Origin: Nitrospirota bacterium
GTDB lineage: Bacteria; Nitrospirota; UBA9217
Direction: 5' to 3'
Assembly (NCBI GenBank): GCA_023229435.1
Contig: JALNZF010000016.1
Span: forward strand, 4,928-68,927
Length of the DNA stretch: 64,000 nucleotides
The notes below the pieces were generated by a model. That model saw only the letters and a list, made by a program, of their open reading frames with translations. It did no database searches and was not told the DNA's origin. The translations under genes were made by a program, and so were the position numbers. This document shows positions 49,872 through 59,400 of this stretch, in pieces; the stretch's first letter is position 1; every line of letters starts with the position of its first letter.

Positions 49872-50177
49872 ATGGCTGATGAGACGCTGGGCATCATGGT
49901 TACGAAGTATGAGAACCTGGAGCATATCGCCGGTGTGGTGAAGGCGGCGAGGGCAACAGGGCATCCGGTGACGGTCTTCATGACCGACGAGGGCGTGAAA
50001 TTCAGCAGGGACCCCAAGTTCCTCGAACTGCTCAAGGTTGGCGGCGTCGAAATATCGGTCTGCGCGCACAGTTGCGAGCGGCTCGGGATCCATGACAAGA
50101 CCGAGGGGATATCCTACGGCAGCCAGTACAATAACGCCGGGATGCTGCACGACAGCACAAGGGTCCTGATATTTTAA
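49872..50177 (+). CDS. DsrE-like sulfur-relay protein
   Basis: Protein of 101 residues with a DsrE/F flavodoxin-like fold pattern: beta strand LGIMVTK, helix EHIAGVVKAARA, strand PVTVFMTDEGVKF, and a candidate active Cys64 or Cys68 in VCAHSCERLG. It could hold a persulfide passed from TusA. GAGGTGG precedes the ATG at 49872. First of a three-gene group after the terminator, likely one operon. Confidence 0.85.
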   Translation: MADETLGIMVTKYENLEHIAGVVKAARATGHPVTVFMTDEGVKFSRDPKFLELLKVGGVEISVCAHSCERLGIHDKTEGISYGSQYNNAGMLHDSTRVLIF

Positions 50178-50188
50178 GGAGTGAGACC

Positions 50189-50467
50189 ATGGGAGAAGCA
50201 AAAAAGATTGCGGTTATCGTGAGAGACCGGCCGGCTGAGGCCCTCCGGGTAGCGGGCGGGCTCACGCTTGCGGACGATACCATTGAGGTCTTTGTCCTCG
50301 ACCGCAAGCTTGACAAGGAGGCCCCCGAGATCGCGCAGCCGCTCGAACTGGTCACGGACCTTGAGCTGAAGATGTACTCCAATAACCCGGAAAACGGCTT
50401 CACAGCGATCACCCTTGAGGAGATGGCGAAGAAACTCCTTGAGTATGATCAGGTCGTTCCATACTAA
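50189..50467 (+). CDS. Small DsrF-like protein
   Basis: Protein of 92 residues with an alpha/beta pattern (KIAVIVRDRPAEALRVAGGL, then FVLDRKL) like DsrE/DsrF members, and no cysteine in the visible sequence. It lacks the usual catalytic thiol, so it may be a structural partner of the gene before it. AAGGAG lies upstream. Function is inferred only from the pattern and position. Confidence 0.65.
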   Translation: MGEAKKIAVIVRDRPAEALRVAGGLTLADDTIEVFVLDRKLDKEAPEIAQPLELVTDLELKMYSNNPENGFTAITLEEMAKKLLEYDQVVPY

Positions 50468-50485
50468 GTGAAGGAGGACCGTGCC

Positions 50486-50656
50486 ATGAAGATCCTGCAT
50501 ATTCTGAAAAAAGCGCCGGACGCAAGCACGAAGAAGATCATCGAGGTGCAGGCGTCGGGCAATCAATCGAAGGTTATCGATCTCACCAAGGGTACTATCG
50601 CATACGACCAGCTCGTGGCGGACGTGTTCGCCAGTCACAGGGTATTTTGCTGGTAA
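50486..50656 (+). CDS. Small DsrH-like protein
   Basis: Protein of 56 residues beginning MKILHILKKAPDAS and ending FASHRVFCW, with one cysteine next to the last residue. The start with a strand and the C-terminal thiol are reminiscent of short DsrH/TusB-like proteins, but the gene is too short for a firm family call. It follows DsrE- and DsrF-like genes in one run, so a role in sulfur relay is likely. AAGGAGGACC is upstream of the ATG at 50486. Confidence 0.65.
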   Translation: MKILHILKKAPDASTKKIIEVQASGNQSKVIDLTKGTIAYDQLVADVFASHRVFCW

Positions 50657-51037
50657 GGGGTCGCAATCGGTCGTTCATATCAAGCGCCCCGGATAATCAG
50701 TGCAGCATTCGCCCGCATCTTGTATTTTCTCCTTTCCCCGCTGTATCAAAAGCCACATTCTGTGTGCGCGTGTCGCGCCTAACTCCTTGATTTTTTACAT
50801 GTTGCAATCTGGCAATGGTATTGCAATAATATTCCCTGAGCAAAGCAATCTGGAACCAAAAGAAAAAACTTAGAGGCATCTCTCGCAAAGGCGCAATGGC
50901 CTACGAAAGAAAAGCGGCCACATAGGGAATCACGCAAAGGAAATCTTTTTCTTGAGTTTAACATCGATAAGCATTTCTCTGCGGAGAGCTTAGGCAGCGG
51001 AACGCACAATTACGGAGAGGTACGAAAGGAGCAATCA
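50657..51037. other. Intergenic region with a degenerate hairpin repeat
   Basis: About 380 bases between the sulfur-relay genes and the DUF2318 gene. At 50880-50995 there is a weak inverted repeat (CTCGCAAAGGCGCAATGG ... TTCTCTGCGGAGAG) related to the family at 19204. No gene recognised. Confidence 0.55.
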
Positions 51038-51676
51038 ATGAAAAAATGCATCAAGTGTGGAATTGAAATGGACGATACGTCGATATATTGCAAGGCCTGC
51101 AGTATTGCCGTGAAGGCAAACTCAGGGCACGAGCAGAAAAAGGAGCGGGTGATGGGCCGGGATAAGACCTGGATCAAACCAACGGCGATAGCGGCCGTGA
51201 TCGTTTTTGTAGCGCTCGCGGGCTGGTTTCTGAAAGATGTTGCCTCGGCAAAACATGCGGGCATGCGCCAGAACTTTGCTCCCCAGCGTGAGCAGGCGGC
51301 ACGCCATATCAATGCCGTGGTGGTGAATGACGAGGGCGGTGTTGTTCGCATCCCTCTCACATCCGTGGAGGACGGCAACGCGCATTTCTTCACGCTCCCC
51401 TCGGGCGGGAAAAGAATCTCATTTTTCGCGATGCGCGCGCCGGACGGGAGCATCCATACCGCCTTCGATGCCTGTGTGTCCTGTAATCACGCCAAGCTGG
51501 GGTATCGGCAGGAGGGCGACGTCGTGGTTTGCAATAACTGCGGGATGGGCTTCAAGCCCACGGATATCGGGCGCGAGACCGGCGGTTGCAACCCGATCCC
51601 GGTCAATATGTCCGTAGATGGGAAGATGCTTATGCTGAAGACAAAAGACCTTGAGGCAGGGGCGCAGTATTTTTAA
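51038..51676 (+). CDS. DUF2318 domain protein with N-terminal zinc ribbon
   Basis: Protein of 212 residues. An N-terminal zinc ribbon (Cys4, Cys7, Cys18, Cys21) is followed by one membrane segment (about 50-66). The exported domain has the DUF2318 pattern FDACVSCNHAKLGYRQ, CNNCGMGFKPTDIG and GGCNPIPVNM near 145-190. DUF2318 proteins occur beside P19 and FtsX-type ABC genes in Fet iron systems and may bind a metal via their cysteines. No P19 or Ftr1 gene is present here, which is unusual. SD AAAGGAG. Confidence 0.88.
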   Translation: MKKCIKCGIEMDDTSIYCKACSIAVKANSGHEQKKERVMGRDKTWIKPTAIAAVIVFVALAGWFLKDVASAKHAGMRQNFAPQREQAARHINAVVVNDEGGVVRIPLTSVEDGNAHFFTLPSGGKRISFFAMRAPDGSIHTAFDACVSCNHAKLGYRQEGDVVVCNNCGMGFKPTDIGRETGGCNPIPVNMSVDGKMLMLKTKDLEAGAQYF

Positions 51677-51730
51677 GGTTGTAAGGGGCACGAGTTTGAT
51701 CTGATAGGTGCCTATTTAAGGATCTTATCT

Positions 51731-52894
51731 ATGAAGCTGCTTGATATTTCATTGAACAACCTCCTTCGGAAAAAAGGCCGGACGTTCTTTCTGGTCTCTG
51801 GTCTCGCGATCGGGATCGGCGCCGCGGTGGCCATGACCTCGGTGGGCGATGCCATGAACAAAGAGGTCATGCGCGCCCTTGACGAGTTCGGGGCGAACAT
51901 TCTGGTGCTTCCCGCTTCGGAAGGACTTCCGCTTTCCTATGGGGGCCTCACGGTCTCGGCGGTGAACACCGGCGGACGGGAACTCACGACGAAGGATGTG
52001 GCAAGGATACGCACCATCAAGAACAAAGAGAACATCAGCACGATCGCGCCGAAACTGCTGGTCCAGACCGAGATCAAGGGGACAAAGGTGCTCCTGGCCG
52101 GAGTGGACTTCAAGGCGGAACAACGGATCAAAAAATGGTGGCGCGTAGCGGCCGGCATGAATCCGCAGGAAAGCGGCGAGGCTTTGATCGGAAAGGACGC
52201 TGCCGCCCGGCTTCATCTTGCGCCCGGCGACCGTATTGCCCTTGCTCAGGGGTCGCTCCGGGTATCCGGCGTGCTCGACGGGACGGGTTCCCAGGACGAC
52301 GGCTTGATATTCGCCGATATCCTGTGGGTACAGAAGACATTTCATAAAGGGACCTCGATAAGCCTGATCGAACTCTCCGCCCTCTGCACCGGCTGTCCCA
52401 TCGAGGACATGGTGGGTCAGGTGAACAGCGCGCTGCCCGGCGCCAGGGCCGTGGCGGTCAAGGAGACGGTGGAGCTCAAGATGCAGGCCATGCACTACTT
52501 CCATTCATTCTCGCTCGGCATCTCGGCGCTGCTCCTGATCGTGGCAGGCATGATCATCTTCTTTGCCATGACCGCGTCGGTCAAGGAGCGGGTGCAGGAG
52601 ATAGGCCTGTTCCGGGCCATCGGGTTCCGGACCGGACATATTATCCAGGTGCTGCTCACCGAGGCCTTCATCGTGAGCCTGCTCGCCGGGATCGTCGGTT
52701 ATATAGTCGGGACCATCAGCCCCCGGTTCGTGGCGCCCTATTTGATGAGCGCGTACAACCTCACGTTCGAGTTCGACCCCGTCCGTGCAGCGGGCGCGCT
52801 TGCCGCGTCGGTCGGCATCGGGTTGCTGGCGAGCATCTATCCAGCGGTGCGTGCAGGACGGCTCGATCCGGTGGAAGCGTTGAAGGCGCTGTAA
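51731..52894 (+). CDS. FtsX/MacB-type ABC permease
   Basis: Protein of 387 residues with one N-terminal membrane segment (about 17-38), a large extracytoplasmic MacB-like domain (about 40-255) and three C-terminal membrane segments (about 267-290, 315-338, 352-374). MacB-like motifs include FSLGISALLLIVAGMIIFFAM and ASVKERVQEIGLFRAIG. It pairs with the ATPase that follows. In Fet systems there are usually two permeases; here only one is seen. Confidence 0.9.
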   Translation: MKLLDISLNNLLRKKGRTFFLVSGLAIGIGAAVAMTSVGDAMNKEVMRALDEFGANILVLPASEGLPLSYGGLTVSAVNTGGRELTTKDVARIRTIKNKENISTIAPKLLVQTEIKGTKVLLAGVDFKAEQRIKKWWRVAAGMNPQESGEALIGKDAAARLHLAPGDRIALAQGSLRVSGVLDGTGSQDDGLIFADILWVQKTFHKGTSISLIELSALCTGCPIEDMVGQVNSALPGARAVAVKETVELKMQAMHYFHSFSLGISALLLIVAGMIIFFAMTASVKERVQEIGLFRAIGFRTGHIIQVLLTEAFIVSLLAGIVGYIVGTISPRFVAPYLMSAYNLTFEFDPVRAAGALAASVGIGLLASIYPAVRAGRLDPVEALKAL

Positions 52895-52935
52895 ATTGGA
52901 AATTGAAGATTGGAAATTGGAAATGTAAAATTGTC
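52893..52935. repeat. AAATTGG-type heptamer array upstream of the ABC ATPase gene
   Basis: Units AAATTGG, AAATTGA, AGATTGG, AAATTGG, AAATGTA at seven-base steps directly after the permease stop. A frame running through it would give MKIGNWKCKI, which does not match the ATPase family, so it is probably not translated. Confidence 0.82.
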
Positions 52936-52947
52936 AACGGTGAAGCC

Positions 52948-53613
52948 ATGGCATTCATAGAACTGAATAATGTTACCAAAATCTTCCATGCCGGTGATGA
53001 AGATTATGCCGCGCTCAAGGGCATATCGCTCGGCATCAACACAGGCGAGTTCGTGGCCGTCATGGGGCCTTCAGGCTCTGGGAAAAGCACCCTGCTCTCG
53101 CTCATCGGCGGACTCAGCAGGGCGTCCTCGGGTGTCGTGTCCATCGATGATATCGACCTGGGAAGTCTGGGGCCGAACAAGCTGTCGGATTTCAGGCGTG
53201 AATATCTTGGCTTCGTGTTCCAGTCCTTCTACCTTGTGCCGTATCTTACGGCGATCGAGAATGTGATGCTGCCGCTCACGATCCAACCCGGTCTGAACGG
53301 AACAGCGCGTGATATGGCGCTCGGCGCGCTTGCGCGGGTCGGCCTGGCTGAGAAGGCGGGACGTCTGCCGTCCCAGCTCTCGGGTGGAGAACAGGAACGG
53401 GTCGCGATCGCGCGGGCGCTGGTGAACAGGCCGGCGCTTATCCTCGCGGACGAGCCCACCGGCAATCTTGATACGAAAACCGGGAACAAGGTGCTCGACA
53501 TGCTCGAATCCCTTCACGCGGACGGCCATACGATCGTGATGGTGACGCACAGTGAGGAGAACGCAAAGCGGGCGGGACGGACCATCGAGATCAGGGATGG
53601 CGAGGTTGTGTAA
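52948..53613 (+). CDS. ABC transporter ATP-binding protein (LolD/MacB type)
   Basis: Protein of 221 residues. Walker A GPSGSGKS is at 40-47, the signature LSGGEQERV at about 140 and Walker B ILADEPTGNLD at about 160-170, followed by a switch histidine in MVTHSEEN. It has the LolD/FtsE/MacB family Q-loop region FVFQSFYLVPYLT. Start ATG at 52948, with the GGTG site; an upstream start would be inside the repeat. Energises the preceding permease. Confidence 0.93.
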   Translation: MAFIELNNVTKIFHAGDEDYAALKGISLGINTGEFVAVMGPSGSGKSTLLSLIGGLSRASSGVVSIDDIDLGSLGPNKLSDFRREYLGFVFQSFYLVPYLTAIENVMLPLTIQPGLNGTARDMALGALARVGLAEKAGRLPSQLSGGEQERVAIARALVNRPALILADEPTGNLDTKTGNKVLDMLESLHADGHTIVMVTHSEENAKRAGRTIEIRDGEVV

Positions 53614-53702
53614 AGAGGGTAGTCGATTGGGAATGAAAGAAAGAATAGGCATGAACGGTCGGTGATCCGATCGCGTCGTCGCTCCAACCTTCCAGAAGGA
53701 TT

Positions 53703-54341
53703 TCAAAACTCGAACAACAATCCACCCAAATAGGCGGTGCCGCCGAGATCATCTGATGTGGCCTTGTCCTTGACTTTTGTCCGTTCCGCTTCGACAAAGA
53801 GATACGTATGGTACACGCCAAAATCCATGGACAGGTTGTTGGCCGCGCCCCGATCGATGCCGTCCAGCAAAAGCTGCAAGCCTCCCCGGACATGATATCC
53901 ATCAGCCGAGCCGCGCACCTTCTCCTGGTTCTGGATCCTCTCGCGGTAATACATCCTGGTCCAGCCGCCGCCGATATAGGGCACCAGCCATTGATTTTCG
54001 CTTATGACGCCGCGCACCAGAACAAAGACATTGACCGGGTAAAGCTCATAGACAACCTCTCCGGACACGGTGCCGTGGTCCGGGGCATAGCCCTGGCCCT
54101 TGTCCCTTGCCGTTCCCGCGCCGACCCCGAACTCGACCTGTCGCAGGACCTTGTACGCCAGCGTTCCTTCATACACCGGCATGTCTCTTTTACCGTAGTA
54201 GTATGACCAGTTTTCAAGGACCGGGGCGAACCTGCCGCCCTTTAATTCCAGAGACCAGTGGGGACGGACTGGCGATGGTTCCGCGCCATACGCGGCTGCC
54301 GGAATAAGAAGAACGAGTAACATCAGTATGATCTTTTGCAT
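53703..54341 (-). CDS. Outer-membrane beta-barrel-like protein
   Basis: Protein of 212 residues with a signal peptide (MQKIILMLLVLLIPAAAYG). The mature part alternates short beta strands and turns, with VPYIGGGWTRMYYRER, YHVRGGLQLLL and a final GGLLFEF ending in Phe, as expected of an outer-membrane barrel. Specific family not recognised. The start is 54341 after GGGAGGGG; a 75-residue upstream extension has no signal pattern and overlaps the neighbour. It overlaps the preceding gene's end by 19 bases. Confidence 0.75.
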   Translation of the reverse strand: MQKIILMLLVLLIPAAAYGAEPSPVRPHWSLELKGGRFAPVLENWSYYYGKRDMPVYEGTLAYKVLRQVEFGVGAGTARDKGQGYAPDHGTVSGEVVYELYPVNVFVLVRGVISENQWLVPYIGGGWTRMYYRERIQNQEKVRGSADGYHVRGGLQLLLDGIDRGAANNLSMDFGVYHTYLFVEAERTKVKDKATSDDLGGTAYLGGLLFEF

Positions 54342-56215
54342 TGGGCCCCTCCCGAACCTGAAAGCCTCTTTCTGGAAAAACGATACACAATTATGAGAGC
54401 AATGATCACCATGAAGAGGGCAACGACGGCTTTGATGAACAACGAGGTCCCCGTCATAAAGAGCGCCAGGCCGACCGCCGGCATGAGCGCTGTCCTGACC
54501 ACGGGCTTGTATCCGGGATGCGCGTCCAGCCAGGCCGCGGCAACCGGACCGTGTTCGTAATACCATTGGACGAATGCGCTGCCTGCGCTGTTGGTGAGCA
54601 GGTAACGATCGCGGAATGCGCGCAGGGCCTGCACCTCCGGGGCGGAGTAGCAGCCATACGCTGCCGTGGCGATGAAGCAGCCCTGGCGCGAGTTCTGCAG
54701 GTTCGGATAGGCAGCGAGGGCCTCGGGATAGTCGATGATAAAATCAGAATGGACGCTTTCCTGAGCATCTCCGAGGGGAACGCTTATTTCCGGGGAATAA
54801 GCGCTTTCGTAAGCGATCCCCGGGATCGATGTACCTGTAGCATTTGAGTTCACGGCGGTGACCGCGATAAAGTACGTGGCCTGGGCAATGGCGGAAACCG
54901 CGATCTTATATTTTGTATTATTCGTCAGGTCCGGGACGGTATAGGCCGTAGTCACGACGGTTTTATTCAAGGTGGTCGGCGGCGATGGCGTGCCGTCATC
55001 GATGTCGCAGTAGACCCGGTAGCCCGTAGCTCCGGGAACAGCATCCCAGCTTAGGGCGAGGCTTCCGTTGAGTGCGGTCACGGAGTTGAGCGCTGGTTTT
55101 GTCGGAGTGACGACAGTCGTACTCAGGTTGCTCAACGTCGTGGTCGTAACGGTTACGTTTATCGGGGAAGGGCCTTCCGCTGCATCGGTCCCCGTGTAAA
55201 CACCGGGAGCCTTTCCGTAATAGATCCGGTAGCCGGTGACCGAGTAGCTCAAATTCGCGTTCCAGGTCAGGGAGGTCGATGTCGATGAAGTGGTTTTGGT
55301 TATGTTGGACACCTGCAAAGGGATCGTATCCGCGTTCGCCCCGCCATAGGCGCCGATATCGCATGGTGGGCCTTGGTTTGTGCATCGGTTCGGGTCCCCA
55401 TTGCCTATACACGGCGATCCGGTTTTGAGATGAACATCCAGGTGCGAGATATCCGAGATATCGACAAAGAGGGGATCAGGATTAGTAATCGTTTGTCTGG
55501 GAATAGAGTATGGATCTGTTATCACGCCCTCCCCGGGCGCAGGATTGAAATCGTTGTACGTGATATTACTCTGATTGGTGGGGAACGCGGCGCCGCTGAT
55601 GTTCACGGTATTGTTAGAAAAAATATTATTCGTGATCTGATTGCTCGCTGAATCCCTGACGACCGCGGTTCCGTTCTGATAGAACGTATTGTTGATGACA
55701 TTGGTGGAGGCAGAGCCCTGGATCGTTATCGCTGCTCCGCTTGTGCCATAAAATACATTATTGGTAATATTGATGACGGATGAACTGTTTGAAACCACTA
55801 TTCCCGTAGACGTGTTAATAAAGGAAAAATTTCTAAAACTTGCCGCGGTAGATAAATTGCTTGCAGTGACGACGGGGGCGTTCCCGCTGTTGTTCAGTAT
55901 GGTCCTGGCGGTTTCTCTGCCTTGAACGATAGAGACTCCGGGTTTTAACGTTATCACTTCGCTATACGTGCCGGGTTCAACAAGGATGGAATAGGTCACT
56001 GTTGTCCCGGTATTGTTCGAAATGACATAGTTGGCATTGTCTATTGCCTCCTGTATGGTCCTATAACATGCCGGTGTGGCCGTGGTACTGCACACGGCAT
56101 CAGCGGCGTTGTTGACGATGATCTGAGTATCCGATGCAAGGAGCGTACGTGGTCCGGCTATTGTGAGGAGAATGAATGCAGCAATGAAGAAAAGGACCGG
56201 TCCTGGAGACCTCAT
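54323..56215 (-). CDS. Secreted beta-helix/FN3 protein with CFI-box C-terminus
   Basis: Protein of 630 residues with a signal peptide (about 1-27), then a right-handed parallel beta-helix (about 40-290) with repeated NNVFYG/NNTFYQ/NNIFS turns. Two fibronectin III-like regions (about 300-385 and 390-490) follow. The C-terminal region starts CFIATAAYG (Cys513) and ends in a membrane segment (about 590-613) plus a basic tail RKRLSGSG, the pattern of the CFI-box C-terminal domain. This suggests anchoring of a surface or secreted protein after processing. Substrate unknown. Confidence 0.85.
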   Translation of the reverse strand: MRSPGPVLFFIAAFILLTIAGPRTLLASDTQIIVNNAADAVCSTTATPACYRTIQEAIDNANYVISNNTGTTVTYSILVEPGTYSEVITLKPGVSIVQGRETARTILNNSGNAPVVTASNLSTAASFRNFSFINTSTGIVVSNSSSVINITNNVFYGTSGAAITIQGSASTNVINNTFYQNGTAVVRDSASNQITNNIFSNNTVNISGAAFPTNQSNITYNDFNPAPGEGVITDPYSIPRQTITNPDPLFVDISDISHLDVHLKTGSPCIGNGDPNRCTNQGPPCDIGAYGGANADTIPLQVSNITKTTSSTSTSLTWNANLSYSVTGYRIYYGKAPGVYTGTDAAEGPSPINVTVTTTTLSNLSTTVVTPTKPALNSVTALNGSLALSWDAVPGATGYRVYCDIDDGTPSPPTTLNKTVVTTAYTVPDLTNNTKYKIAVSAIAQATYFIAVTAVNSNATGTSIPGIAYESAYSPEISVPLGDAQESVHSDFIIDYPEALAAYPNLQNSRQGCFIATAAYGCYSAPEVQALRAFRDRYLLTNSAGSAFVQWYYEHGPVAAAWLDAHPGYKPVVRTALMPAVGLALFMTGTSLFIKAVVALFMVIIALIIVYRFSRKRLSGSGGAQCKRSY

Positions 56216-56327
56216 AATATAGCTCCTTTGTGTTCGTCAGTAAAAAAATACCCGAATGCGCCGGGAAAGTCAAAGAAAAATCGTTTTTCCCGTATCAAGA
56301 CCGTACAATCCGCTGAAACAATTCCAT

Positions 56328-56357
56328 TTGTTCTGCGCGACACTACCGTGTTATAAT
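56328..56357 (+). promoter_or_regulatory. Candidate promoter for the 1265-residue NHL protein
   Basis: TTGTTC (56328-56333), an 18-base spacer, perfect TATAAT (56352-56357). The gene starts at 56408. Confidence 0.6.
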
Positions 56358-56407
56358 CCGTAAACGCATTTCGTACGATCCACGGTCTTTTTTCAGGAGC
56401 ACTCTCT

Positions 56408-59400
56408 ATGGCGGCAGTACGGCATATCATCTTCATCTGTCTATTCTCCCTTCTGTTTGCAGGGCAGGTGTCCGCGTTCCAGCCGATGGAGTTCGTGCGT
56501 GAGATCGGCGAGGCGGGAAAACAGGCGAAGCAGAGTCAATTCCACGCGCCCCGCGCGTTGGCCGCTCACGGAGATCGCTTGTACGTTGCCGATACCGAAG
56601 CCCATCGCATCGTCGTCCTGGACCAGAGCGGCAAGACCGTGCTGTCCTGGGGTTTGAAAGGGAGCAAGCCGGGCCAGTTCAAATATCCCGCAGGGATCGC
56701 GATCGACGAGCAGGGCCTCGTCTACGTGGCGGACACCGGCAACAATCGCATCCAGGTGTTCGACGATGGGGGGAAGTGGGTGCGCGGTTTCGGCGCCAGG
56801 GGAGACGGCCTCCGTGAGTTCAGCGGCCCGACCGGGATAACCGTTTCCGCGGGCTTTGTCACTATTGCCGATACGGGCAACAGCCGCGTGCAGGTGCTGA
56901 CCACCGGCGGCATCGCGGTCCGCCAGATCACGGTAAGGACGAAGACCGACGAGATGAAGGCGCCCGTAGGCGTGGCAGTGGATGCGCAGCACAGGATATA
57001 CGTCATCGACACGGGGACCGATACGGCGCGCGTCTTTGACCCCACGGGTGTTCAGGTCCGCGTCTTTGGTTCGCGAGGGAAAGGGACCGCCGGCCTTGAT
57101 CGGCCGCAGGGTATTGCCGTGGACAGCCGCGGGTACATTTATATTGCGGACACAGGAAACTACAAGGTCAAAAAATTCGATCCCCGCGGCAAGCTTGTCG
57201 GCTCCATTGGCTCCGAGGGCGATGGCCCGGGACGGTTCCGAGAGTTAGCAGGACTGATCGCCGGTTACGAGAACAGGATCTGGGTCCTTGACGCGGCCAG
57301 GAACACGGTCCAGGTAATTTCAACTGAAGACGGGGATGCGCCGTTGCTGACACCGTTGTCTCCATTGCCGGGTGTTGCGTTCACTCAGGAGATGCGGGGC
57401 GAGGTGGCCGCCATCTCGATCAATAAGAACGCCTGGGGCATGACGGGAGATTCTCTCACGGTTCTTGGCAATTCAGGCGGCGGACGCATCATCGGCTCGC
57501 GCGGGAGCGGCCCCGGCTCGTTCAAGAACGCGAGGGGTCTGACCGTGGACGGCCTTGGAAACTTCTGGGTCGCCGATACCGGCAATGACCGGCTGAAGAA
57601 GTTCAACAGTGAAGGAAGCCTTCTGCACGTATTCGGAAAATCCGGCAGCGGAGAAGGCGAGTTCCGATCGCCTTCGGGAGTTGCCGTGGGTCCAAAGGGC
57701 AACATCGCTGTTGCCGATACCGGGAACAGGCGGGTGCAGGTCTTCAGCTCCAAGGGGATGTTCCTCGGCGCATTTGGAAAAGCGGGAAAATTGGCCGGAC
57801 AGTTCGGCGAGGTTGTGGACATCGCAACGGATGAGTTCGAGAACCTTTACGTTGCGGACCGGGGAAACGACCGGATCGCGAAATATGACAGCAACGGCGG
57901 TCTCATCTGGGAAACGGGGAATACCGGCAGTGAAGAAGGGGAATTCCGGGAACCGGAGAATATCGTCGTATCACCGGACAATGAGGTGTACGTGCTCGAC
58001 GCGGGGAACTCGCGGGTCCAGGTCTTTGACCGTAATGGAAAATTTCTCAGAAAGTTCGGGAGCGAAGGCTCCGACGCGGGCCAGTTCCGGGAGCCCCGGG
58101 GGCTTGCGCTGGAAGAGGGCCTCTGGTTGTATGTCGGCGACCGCGGCAACAAAAGGGCGCAGGTCTTTATCCTCAAACACACGCCGGCAATGCCGAAGGA
58201 CGTCACGGCACAGGCAAAAATAAATGAAGTGCAGGTGAGCTGGAAGGCAAATACCGAAACCTACCTGGATCAGTATAAGGTCTATCGGGCTGATTCACCA
58301 ACGGACGCCTTCACGCTCATCGGTACTTCGACCACGACATCCTATCTGGACAAGAACCTGCCGAGCAACCGGTCTTTCTCATACCGCGTGAGCAGCCAGG
58401 CCCGGGAGGGTAACGAAAGCGCGCTGTCGGGCGTCGTTTCCGCGGTCACGCCGAAGCTGGTCCCCGCCAGACCGAAACGGGTGAGGGGTGAGGCCTGGGG
58501 GAATCAGATCACGATCACGTGGCTGCCGAATCTTGAGCCCTTTGTTACACACTATCAAGTGTACCGTTCCAGAAAGGCGTCGACGGGCTATGAGTTCCTG
58601 GCAAAAACGGAAAAGACGATCTTCGATGACGGTCCGCTTGCAAACGATACGCTCTATTACTATCAGATAACGGCCGTCGGCAAGGAGGGCGATGAGAGCG
58701 CGCCGGGTGAAGTGGTCGTCGCCTCAACGCCCAGGGCGCTGTTGACGGCCCAGCCCATCGAGATCATCAGGATGGAGACCGGCGAGGTGTTCGCGTCGGC
58801 GTATACCTATTATGAGTCCCATCCCCTCGGCAAGGTCGTGATCGTGAATACCGCCGACATTCCGTACCAGAAGGTCAAGGTGAGGTTCTCGACCAGGGAT
58901 TTCATGGATAATCCGATCGAGACCGAGGTCCCCGAGATCGCTGCAAAGCAGCAGGTCGAAGTCCCGCTCAAACCCGTATTCAATAAGAATATTCTCGAGG
59001 TCGCCGAGAATACGCCGCTCCCGTACGAGATCGCGGTCACGTTCTCGCAAGCGGGTGAACCCAGGACCGTGTCCCGGAACTTTCCGCTCACGCTCTATGA
59101 ACGGCATGCAATGCAATGGGACGACAAGGCAAGGCTCGGCGCTTTCGTGACGCTCACGGACACGATGGTGGCCGATCTCAGCAGGCAGGTTGTGCAGCAG
59201 TACGCTGATGCCTACCCCCATCTGCCGCAGACCCTTGTGTACGCCCGGGGCATCTACGAAGCGTTCGGCGTTCTTGGGCTCAAGTATATCGTGGACCCAT
59301 TGAGCCCGTTCCAGGACTTTTCCACAAGCCCCGCGGACGTGACCTATCTCCAGTATCCACGCGAGACTCTCATGAAGAAGAGCGGGGACTGCGACGACCT

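Noticed and set aside
54342..54566. 75-codon upstream extension of the outer-membrane protein
   Set aside because: No signal-like sequence; a good ribosome site and signal peptide start at 54341.
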